In this document: positions 1 to 5,176 of the stretch, piece after piece
Layout of the letters: the number at the start of each line of letters is the position of its first letter
Position numbering within the stretch: the stretch's first letter is position 1
DNA from: Emticicia sp043780375
Lineage (GTDB): Bacteria > Bacteroidota > Bacteroidia > Cytophagales > Spirosomataceae
Assembly (NCBI RefSeq): GCF_043780375.1
Contig: NZ_JAYWCU010000125.1
Coordinates: 1 to 5,176, forward strand
Direction: 5' to 3'
Length of the DNA: 5,176 bases
Made by a program: the position numbers and the translations under genes
The notes under the pieces: generated by a model
Seen by the model: only the letters and a program-made list of their open reading frames with translations
What the model was told of the DNA's origin: nothing
Database searches by the model: none

Positions 1-29
1 TCGTTTTGGCGTATTTTTAAGTATTGCAT
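1..29 (-). CDS. Possible 5' end of a divergent gene (partial, runs off the window)
   Basis: On the minus strand an ATG at 29-27 opens a frame that stays open to the window edge; it reads MQYLKIRQN and then leaves the window. Only nine codons are visible, so no family can be recognised. The main support is context. A Bacteroidota -7-like element (GACCTTTG, 51-44) lies 14 bases upstream of the ATG, the arrangement often seen with short leaders in this phylum, and the base run between them is A-rich. If real, the gene is divergent from the first kinase and about 210 bases away from it. The alternative is that this is simply non-coding DNA; a plus-strand frame through the same bases (stop at 79-81) is also open but looks less protein-like. 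Confidence 0.27.
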
Positions 30-43
30 ATCGCTTTTTTTTG

Positions 44-51
44 CAAAGGTC
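44..51 (-). promoter_or_regulatory. Candidate -7 promoter element for a divergent gene
   Basis: The minus strand reads GACCTTTG, followed by C and an A-run, matching the Bacteroidota -7 consensus TAnnTTTG at all fixed positions but the first T. I see no TTG at the usual -33 distance, so only half of the promoter is supported. Confidence 0.3.
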
Positions 52-191
52 GCACAAACGCACGTTAATATAATAATTTAGTGTTCAAAATGTCTATTAA
101 TATTCAACCAGAAAGATATCTGACTTAGATTATGACCTTATTGAGGTTTGTTTTTTGCATTTTTGGGGAAATGTAATTACTATTAATGAAA

Positions 192-224
192 TTGTTACAA
201 ACGATGGAAGGTCTGTAAAATTTG
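192..224 (+). promoter_or_regulatory. Candidate promoter of the PAS-hybrid kinase gene
   Basis: TTG at 192-194 is followed after 21 bases by TAAAATTTG (216-224). This resembles the Bacteroidota -33 (TTTG) and -7 (TAnnTTTG) pair, but has one extra base inside the -7 box. Transcription would begin near 228-232, giving a leader of about a dozen bases before the ATG at 243. That would exclude the in-frame TTG at 222 as start codon. The match is imperfect and the region is AT-rich, so chance is a real alternative. Confidence 0.3.
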
Positions 225-242
225 TTATTATACGACAATAAT

Positions 243-3080
243 ATGGAAGAAATTGCACATCTAAAACACCAAATAGAACAGGAGCAAAAAGCCCGTAAAC
301 AAGCCGAGCAAATCTTGGAATCAAAGTCTTTGGAGCTATACGAAGCTAATAAACAGCTTAGACAACTGAATGAAAATCTTGAAAATCAGATAAAAAGAGA
401 TGTTTTAGAGCTTCAAAAGACTGAAAAACGCTACCAAGAGCTAATAGAATCAGTACATGATATTATTTATAAAACTTCACCTGAAGGTTTTTTTACCTAC
501 GTAAATCCATTTGTTGAGCAACTTTTGGGCTTCACCGAAAATGAAATTATTGGGCTGCATTACTTCGAACTCGTATTGCCAGAATACCATAAAGATTTAG
601 TGAATTTTTATCAAAAAATGGTACTACAAAAGCAAGAAAGTGCTTATTTGGAGTTTCCTATTGCAACTAAAAGTAAAAAAATAGTTTGGATAGGTCAAAC
701 CGTTCGTTTGATTGAAACTGACAATAAAATAACAGAACTTGTGGCAGTAGCTCGGGATATAACTGACCGAAAAAAGGCTGAAGAAATGCTCGGAACTACC
801 CAAACCCTCCTTTCGACACTTATTACAAATATGCACAAAGGAGTGTTAGTTGAAGATGAAAATGGAAAGGTTATTCTGGTAAATCAATTGTTTTGTGAAA
901 TTTTTAATATTACAGTTCCGCCCGAGTCTTTGGTTGGTATGGATTGCTCGCAATTTGCCGAGCAATCGAAGTTTTTCTTTACTAATCCTGAGCAGTTTTT
1001 ACAAAAAATAAACGAAATATTAGTTCGTCAAGAAATTTGCGTAAAAGAAAACCTTAGCATGATTGATGGACGTATTTTACAACGAGACTATATTCCTATT
1101 TTCTTAGAGGGGCATTATCGAGGACATCTCTGGGAGTACAATGATATAACTGAGCAACATCGCTCACACGAACTTATCCGTAAAAGCGAAGAGAAGTATC
1201 GTGGTATTATGAATAATATGGAGTTAGGTTTGATAGAAGTTGACAATAAACAGACTATTATTCGAGCTTATGACAGTTTTTGTAAAATGATAGGATATAG
1301 TCAAGAAGAATTGATTGGTCAAGTAGCCTCAGAATTATTTTTACCAAAAGAATTTATCGAAGTACTTAATACTCAGCAACAACTAAGAAGTAAAGGACTT
1401 GCTTCATCGTATGAATTACAATTGATTAGAAAAGATGGAAGCCGATGTTGGGTAATAGTTAGTGGAGCTCCAATTATAAATGAAAATGGGGAAGTTGTTG
1501 GTTCACTTGGTATTCACTATGATATAACCAATAGAAAACTCCTTGAACAAGAACTTGAGCAAGCAAACCAAATTGCCGAAGATGCTCTACAGGTCGAAAA
1601 ACAATTTTTGGCAAACATGAGTCACGAAATTCGTACGCCTCTCAACGCTATCATTGGAATGACACATTTATTGTTTGATACTCGCCCAAACAAACAACAA
1701 TACGGATATTTAGATATTCTTAAAACATCGGCTGACTTTTTGCTAAGTCTAATATCTGACTTGCTGGATATGGCAAAAATTGAAGCTGGTCGTATAGAAT
1801 TACATAAACATCCTTTTGATTTAGTGGGTTTACTGCGGACAATTCAACGGGTATTTCAAATAAAACTTGAAGGTCGCCCAATTGAGCTAAATTTGATGAT
1901 TGATACCCAAATTTCAGGAAATTATATTGGTGATGATCTTAAATTGAATCAAATTTTATTAAATATTCTCGGGAATTCTGAAAAATTCACCGAATATGGC
2001 TCAATAGATATTGTGGTTAAGCAAAAAAAGCTAAAAGGAGAAATTACCTGGATTGAATTTAAAATCACCGATACTGGAAGCGGAATTCCAAAAGAAAAAT
2101 TAGAGTTTATTTTTCAAAAATTTAAACAAATCAATGCTCATGAACACAAACACAAAGGCACAGGCTTAGGTTTAACTATTTCGAAGCAATTGGTTGAATT
2201 TCAAGGTGGTACTATTAATGTAAAAAGCCATGAAGGCACAACCTTATCATTTGTGATTCCATTTCAAAAATCGGCTACCGAAGTTGTCCCAAATAATAAT
2301 GAGATACGGCTTGCACCAAGCAATGTAAAGGGATGTTGGATATTAGTAGCCGAGGATAATATTATGAACCAAAAATATATAAGTGGATTACTTAACAAAT
2401 GGAATATCAATTTTACTATTGCATCAGATGGGAGCAAGGCTGTTGAGCAAGCCCAAAAACAAAAGTATGATATTATCTTGATGGATATTCAGATGCCAAA
2501 TATGGATGGTTTTGAAGCAACTACTAAGATTCGGAATACAAATAACCCTAACCAAAAAACACCTATTATTGCTCTTACTGCATCGGCAATGATAGACCAA
2601 AAAAATAAAGCACTCGTTGTTGGTATGGACCATTTTATAACGAAACCTTTCGCACCAAATAACTTATTAAATATTATTCAAAACTATATTAATATTTCTA
2701 AATTAACCCTCAAAAATCCTCCTAAATATAATTTAACGCTTGATCAAAATCGTTTAGTCGAGCTTTACGGCGACGATAAGGCTTATGCGGCTGATATTTT
2801 TCAAACATTCTTGGATGATATTTTGCCCGACTTTTCTGTAATCGACCAAATGATAGAACAAAGTGATTGGGCAGCTCTTAGCAATCATGCACACAAGATA
2901 AAACCGACACTTGGCATGGTTGGTCTGAGTGAATTAGAGACCCAGATGCAAGAAATTGAAGAAAGAGCAAAAGATAACATTAATACAGATACATTGAAAT
3001 TGCTGTGGAATGATCTGCAAATAAAACTCGAACAATTTATCCCAATTTTAAAAGAAGAACTAACTAAATTTAAGAGCTAA
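243..3080 (+). CDS. Soluble hybrid sensor histidine kinase: coiled coil, three PAS, HisKA, HATPase, REC, Hpt
   Basis: A 945-residue cytoplasmic hybrid kinase that should autophosphorylate on His and relay phosphate His-Asp-His before passing it to a separate response regulator. Residues 4-66 form a charged coiled coil of the type seen before PAS domains in many soluble kinases (KARKQAEQILESKSLELYEA). Three PAS modules follow, at about 63-175, 187-304 and 317-430, each ending in a DIT motif. HisKA has the H box MSHEIRTPLN with H461 and an ExxT phosphatase-type motif. HATPase_c has N box N578, G1 DTGSGIP (610-616) and G2 GTGLGL (639-644). The REC domain (about 700-815) has E704/D705, phospho-acceptor D748 in LMDIQMP, T779 and K801. 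The C-terminal Hpt (about 834-940) has H884 in HAHKIKP. There is no signal peptide or membrane segment, and no DNA-binding output. Oddities are an N box reading GNSEKFT instead of the usual GNAxKFT, and a His-rich ATP lid (H633, H635, H637). Ligands of the PAS domains cannot be read from the sequence. I chose ATG 243; an in-frame TTG at 222, preceded by GGAAGG at 206-211, would add seven residues. Confidence 0.96.
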   Translation: MEEIAHLKHQIEQEQKARKQAEQILESKSLELYEANKQLRQLNENLENQIKRDVLELQKTEKRYQELIESVHDIIYKTSPEGFFTYVNPFVEQLLGFTENEIIGLHYFELVLPEYHKDLVNFYQKMVLQKQESAYLEFPIATKSKKIVWIGQTVRLIETDNKITELVAVARDITDRKKAEEMLGTTQTLLSTLITNMHKGVLVEDENGKVILVNQLFCEIFNITVPPESLVGMDCSQFAEQSKFFFTNPEQFLQKINEILVRQEICVKENLSMIDGRILQRDYIPIFLEGHYRGHLWEYNDITEQHRSHELIRKSEEKYRGIMNNMELGLIEVDNKQTIIRAYDSFCKMIGYSQEELIGQVASELFLPKEFIEVLNTQQQLRSKGLASSYELQLIRKDGSRCWVIVSGAPIINENGEVVGSLGIHYDITNRKLLEQELEQANQIAEDALQVEKQFLANMSHEIRTPLNAIIGMTHLLFDTRPNKQQYGYLDILKTSADFLLSLISDLLDMAKIEAGRIELHKHPFDLVGLLRTIQRVFQIKLEGRPIELNLMIDTQISGNYIGDDLKLNQILLNILGNSEKFTEYGSIDIVVKQKKLKGEITWIEFKITDTGSGIPKEKLEFIFQKFKQINAHEHKHKGTGLGLTISKQLVEFQGGTINVKSHEGTTLSFVIPFQKSATEVVPNNNEIRLAPSNVKGCWILVAEDNIMNQKYISGLLNKWNINFTIASDGSKAVEQAQKQKYDIILMDIQMPNMDGFEATTKIRNTNNPNQKTPIIALTASAMIDQKNKALVVGMDHFITKPFAPNNLLNIIQNYINISKLTLKNPPKYNLTLDQNRLVELYGDDKAYAADIFQTFLDDILPDFSVIDQMIEQSDWAALSNHAHKIKPTLGMVGLSELETQMQEIEERAKDNINTDTLKLLWNDLQIKLEQFIPILKEELTKFKS

Positions 3081-3116
3081 TTCTATTTTATTAATAATCA
3101 GTTGTTTTATTTAGAA

Positions 3117-3159
3117 ACATACTACAAATGAGGTATGAAATAAATCATTTGTAGTATGT
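3117..3159. terminator. Perfect 15-bp inverted repeat between the convergent kinases; probable bidirectional terminator
   Basis: The arm ACATACTACAAATGA (3117-3131) is exactly reverse-complementary to 3145-3159, with a 13-base loop. It begins 36 bases after the stop of the plus-strand kinase and lies 56 bases past the stop of the minus-strand kinase, where a shared terminator is expected. Neither side has a proper T-run (GCTTTATAAC on plus, TTCTAAATAAAA on minus) and the stem is AT-rich. It may therefore work as a weak terminator or as a 3'-end stabiliser rather than a classic intrinsic terminator. The loop also holds GTATG (3133-3137), which could pair with CATAC (3118-3122) as a competing small hairpin. 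Confidence 0.6.
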
Positions 3160-3215
3160 GCTTTATAACTATCATCTGTCAAAAATACTTTAATATTACC
3201 ACCAAGGGACACAAT

Positions 3216-4793
3216 TTATACGTAAACAAAGTCATTTTTCTCGTATTTCAACTCTGAATTCTTGCTCGGAGTTCTAAAACTATATTTAGCTATTTTTTGG
3301 AATAATTCTTTAGGATTAAAGGGTTTTGTTATATAGTCATTCATACCTGCAGAGAATGCTCGGTCTTGATTAGTGAAAGTTGCAGAGCCTGTTAGGGCAA
3401 TAATTGGTACATCGGCATCTTTTTCTCTAATTTTTTCGGCAGCAGTATAACCATCCATTATCGGCATCTGAATGTCCATTAACACCACATCATATTTTCC
3501 TTTTTCAAACTTTTTTGTTGCCAAAAGTCCATTCTCAGCTACATCTATTTCAATTTGCCATTTTTCTAAAAACTTACTGGCAACTTTTATATTAATTGGG
3601 TAATCTTCAACCAAAAGTACTCTCACACCTTTTAGTGTATTTCCAAATGATAAATCACTCCATCTTTCTAAAGCCTTATTTTTTACTTCTGAGCCAATTT
3701 CCAATTCTATTGTAAAATAAAACTTAGAGCCTTTTCCTGGTTCACTTTCGAGATGAATTTCGCTTCCATGAAGTTCTAAGAGTTTTTTAGTAATCACCAG
3801 TCCTAAACCTGACCCACCAAATTGTCGAGTAGTTTCCACGTTTGCTTGGGTAAATTTATCAAAAATCATGTCTTGTTTATCCAAAGAGATACCGATACCC
3901 GTATCAATCACCGAAATATCCAATATTACTCGATTCTCAATTTTTCTTTGACAAGAAAGCTCAACACTTATACTACCATTTCTGGTAAATTTTACAGCAT
4001 TTGATACCAAATTAGAAATGATTTGTCCCAGTCGAAGTGAATCTCCAAGTACAATATTAGGTACATCATCATCAATCATCAACCTGATTTTGTTGCCTTT
4101 TTCTTCTGCCTTTACTTGATTTGCTTTCTTAATATTGGATATAAGTTGTTTAAAATCAAAATATATTTTTTCTAACTCTACTTTTCCAGCTTCAATTTTA
4201 CTAAAATCTAATACATCATTAATTAATACGTGCAGGTTATCTGTCGAAAATTGTAAGATTTTGAGATTTTCAGCCATCGTATCGCTTATATCTTCTTGTT
4301 GCATGAGGTAAGTTAGCCCAATTATTGCATTTAAGGGTGTACGAATTTCATGGCTCATCATCGAAAGAAACTCTGATTTTGCTTGAGTGGCATACTCAGC
4401 CGCTTCTTTAGATTTACGTAATTCTATCTCTATTTGTTTTCGATTTTCAATATGTATTTTTAAAAAATCAACTAATCCAAGCAAGTTATTTGAGTCTAAT
4501 ATCTTAGGTTCAAAACCTTCTTTTACTTCGAGCGAACGAATGGCATCAATCAATTTTTCAACTGAAAGTCTTCTTTGCTTTATCTCTTCTTTGAGTTTAT
4601 TATTTATTTTGGCATACTCCTTTTCATTAAGTTGAGAAGACTTTTCAAACAACTTTTTATCTCTTTCGAAATTAAAATAGGATTCATTTATGACTTTTAT
4701 GAAATTTTGAAAACATTCATGTACCAAGCAATCTTTGGTGAGTTGCTCTGCAATTTGCTCAGTCAGCAAATGATGATTTTTAGTGGCAGTCAT
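3216..4793 (-). CDS. Soluble hybrid sensor histidine kinase without PAS or Hpt: helical N-terminus, HisKA, HATPase, REC
   Basis: A 525-residue cytoplasmic hybrid kinase; the chemistry visible is ATP-dependent His autophosphorylation and transfer to its own receiver Asp. Residues 1-40 are a short region I do not recognise. Residues about 41-88 and 111-141 are predicted coiled coil, rich in Lys and Glu. HisKA follows with H148 in SHEIRTPLN (ExxT motif present). HATPase_c (about 250-366) has N265 in SNAVKFT, G1 with D297 in DTGIGI, and G2 GSGLGL (327-332). The REC domain (about 391-505) has E396/D397, phospho-acceptor D440 in LMDIQMP, T468 and K490. Tyr replaces the common Asn after the acidic pair (VEDYPIN). 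A 20-residue polar tail ends the protein; there is no Hpt, DNA-binding domain, signal peptide or membrane segment. I prefer ATG 4793, preceded by an AT-rich stretch. An in-frame ATG at 4832 would add 13 residues (MMTYYFNLKINFV) that look like translated leader. The gene converges on the PAS-hybrid kinase, and its signal and target are unknown. Confidence 0.95.
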   Translation of the reverse strand: MTATKNHHLLTEQIAEQLTKDCLVHECFQNFIKVINESYFNFERDKKLFEKSSQLNEKEYAKINNKLKEEIKQRRLSVEKLIDAIRSLEVKEGFEPKILDSNNLLGLVDFLKIHIENRKQIEIELRKSKEAAEYATQAKSEFLSMMSHEIRTPLNAIIGLTYLMQQEDISDTMAENLKILQFSTDNLHVLINDVLDFSKIEAGKVELEKIYFDFKQLISNIKKANQVKAEEKGNKIRLMIDDDVPNIVLGDSLRLGQIISNLVSNAVKFTRNGSISVELSCQRKIENRVILDISVIDTGIGISLDKQDMIFDKFTQANVETTRQFGGSGLGLVITKKLLELHGSEIHLESEPGKGSKFYFTIELEIGSEVKNKALERWSDLSFGNTLKGVRVLLVEDYPINIKVASKFLEKWQIEIDVAENGLLATKKFEKGKYDVVLMDIQMPIMDGYTAAEKIREKDADVPIIALTGSATFTNQDRAFSAGMNDYITKPFNPKELFQKIAKYSFRTPSKNSELKYEKNDFVYV

Positions 4794-4851
4794 AACGAAA
4801 TTAATTTTGAGATTGAAGTAGTATGTCATCATTTAACATGCCTTGATAAGA

Positions 4852-4882
4852 CAAATTGTAGAATCAAATCAATCCTACAAAA
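4852..4882 (-). promoter_or_regulatory. Candidate Bacteroidota-type promoter of the minus-strand kinase
   Basis: Read on the minus strand, TTTTG (4882-4878) is followed after 17 bases by TACAATTTG (4860-4852). This fits the -33 TTTG and -7 TAnnTTTG pattern of Bacteroidota except for one extra base inside the -7 box. Transcription would start near 4847, leaving a leader of roughly 54 bases to ATG 4793, or about 15 bases to the alternative ATG 4832. The position directly upstream of the gene supports it; no experimental signal is visible. Confidence 0.42.
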
Positions 4883-4891
4883 CCTAAGAGT

Positions 4892-4942
4892 AATACATTT
4901 TCAACTCATTAGATTGTATGATAAATACTCCTCAAATGTATT
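4892..4942. repeat. Inverted repeat, 9-bp arms, upstream of the minus-strand kinase promoter
   Basis: AATACATTT (4892-4900) is exactly reverse-complementary to 4934-4942, with 33 bases between. It lies just upstream of the proposed -33 element, a place where a dimeric regulator could bind, but the arms are almost pure A/T and such matches arise easily by chance in this composition. Confidence 0.25.
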
Positions 4943-5026
4943 CTTTTCTCTATGCAATTTATAAGCCATGAACTACCATTAGGTACTTATTAAACCAAAA
5001 AGCCAAATATTCGCCTATTTATATGA

Positions 5027-5056
5027 AGGGTTTTAGAACTTTATTTTTAAAACCCT
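5027..5056. terminator. Hairpin with 9-bp perfect arms; possible terminator of a gene to the right
   Basis: AGGGTTTTA (5027-5035) pairs exactly with TAAAACCCT (5048-5056). The stem can extend inward by a G-T wobble and two A-T pairs, leaving a loop of six bases. A minus-strand frame entering from the right edge stops at 5055, overlapping the hairpin, which would suit a terminator for a leftward gene ending here. No strong T-run follows on either strand, and no gene to the right is proven. Confidence 0.38.
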
Positions 5057-5130
5057 ATGTTTTAATTAAAAAACAGTAATAAGAGATTGTTTTGGAATTA
5101 TAGAAATTAGCTAAAAATTGAGAATCGGCG

Positions 5131-5160
5131 TATCTTGTTATCGACCAAAACAACAAGATA
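5131..5160. repeat. Inverted repeat, 9-bp arms, near the right edge
   Basis: TATCTTGTT (5131-5139) is exactly reverse-complementary to AACAAGATA (5152-5160), around a 12-base spacer. It could be an operator, or a hairpin at the end or start of a gene beyond the window. The sequence does not decide between these. Confidence 0.35.
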
Positions 5161-5176
5161 TTGCAGACAAGTTTTT

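Larger units (their letters stand above)
4833..5176. other. Intergenic stretch of about 340 bases without a convincing gene
   Basis: Beyond the kinase promoter this stretch holds no reading frame with a good start and protein-like composition. It is very AT-rich and contains three inverted repeats (4892-4942, 5027-5056, 5131-5160). A minus-strand frame entering from the right edge ends with TAG at 5057-5055, and a plus-strand frame runs from 5115 to the right edge. Either could be the fragment of a neighbouring gene, but each is under 40 codons and neither is recognisable. No tRNA, transposon end or CRISPR repeat is seen. Confidence 0.5.

Noticed and set aside
1..81. Plus-strand frame from the left edge to a TAG at 79-81, as the tail of an upstream gene
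   Set aside because: The 26 residues are not protein-like in a recognisable way, and the divergent ATG with a -7-like element on the other strand explains the region better.
130..324. Minus-strand open frame of 64 codons overlapping the start of the left kinase
   Set aside because: It overlaps the well-supported kinase start and its putative promoter, has no recognisable motif, and its composition fits an antisense shadow.
2424..2633. Minus-strand open frame of 69 codons inside the left kinase
   Set aside because: It lies fully antisense to the conserved REC domain, which explains the base pattern; its Cys/His/Ile-rich product resembles no protein.
3088..3097. Perfect 10-base palindrome TTATTAATAA after the left kinase
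   Set aside because: It is pure A/T in a very AT-rich stretch, so it is expected by chance and has no loop to form a hairpin.
243..4793. The two kinases as a recent tandem duplication
   Set aside because: Their shared domains differ at most positions outside the conserved boxes, their N-termini are unrelated in architecture, and only one has an Hpt. Common ancestry of the kinase core is ancient, not a local duplication.
4575..4964. Plus-strand open frame of 129 codons
   Set aside because: Most of it is antisense to the start of the minus-strand kinase, and its product is dominated by Phe, Ile, Leu and Tyr, as expected from the complement of Lys/Glu/Asn-rich coding DNA. No domain is visible.
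5055..5174. Minus-strand frame entering from the right edge and stopping at 5055
   Set aside because: About 39 codons remain, rich in Phe, Tyr and Ile without a family signature. The hairpin at its stop is suggestive, but not enough to call a gene.
5115..5176. Plus-strand frame open to the right edge, with a TTG at 5118 (reads LRIGVSCYRPKQQDIADKF)
   Set aside because: It has no ATG, only about 20 codons, no recognisable motif, and it runs through an inverted repeat. Two other frames are equally open here, so coding cannot be argued.

Overview
The window is AT-rich and carries two complete genes, both hybrid sensor histidine kinases, facing each other (convergent). The organism is most likely a member of the Bacteroidota, probably the Cytophagales. 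This rests on the low GC content, the lack of clear Shine-Dalgarno sequences before the preferred ATG starts, upstream elements resembling the Bacteroidota -33/-7 promoter (TTTG ... TAnnTTTG), and kinase architectures and linker sequences typical of that phylum. The assignment is made by eye, without a database search.

Layout, left to right. Bases 1-29 may be the 5' end of a divergent minus-strand gene, with a -7-like element at 44-51. Bases 30-242 are non-coding and probably hold the promoter of the first kinase. Bases 243-3080 (+) encode a 945-residue soluble kinase with the order coiled coil, PAS, PAS, PAS, HisKA, HATPase, REC, Hpt. Bases 3081-3215 are the convergent intergenic region, with a perfect 15-bp inverted repeat that probably serves as a two-way terminator or 3'-end protector. 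Bases 3216-4793 (-) encode a 525-residue soluble kinase with the order N-terminal helical region, HisKA, HATPase, REC, and no Hpt; an upstream ATG at 4832 is possible. From 4794 to the end there is no convincing gene, but there is a good promoter candidate for the second kinase and three inverted repeats.

How they may work together: both proteins keep every key catalytic residue that can be checked (phospho-accepting His, N, G1 and G2 boxes, REC Asp, Thr and Lys). Neither has a membrane segment or a DNA-binding output domain, so both probably sense cytoplasmic signals or receive input from partner proteins, and pass phosphate to a regulator encoded elsewhere. The first kinase has a full His-Asp-His relay. 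The second stops at Asp and would need an external Hpt, for which the Hpt of its neighbour is one candidate (inference only). I did not find a clearly novel system here; the curiosities are structural details listed in the findings.
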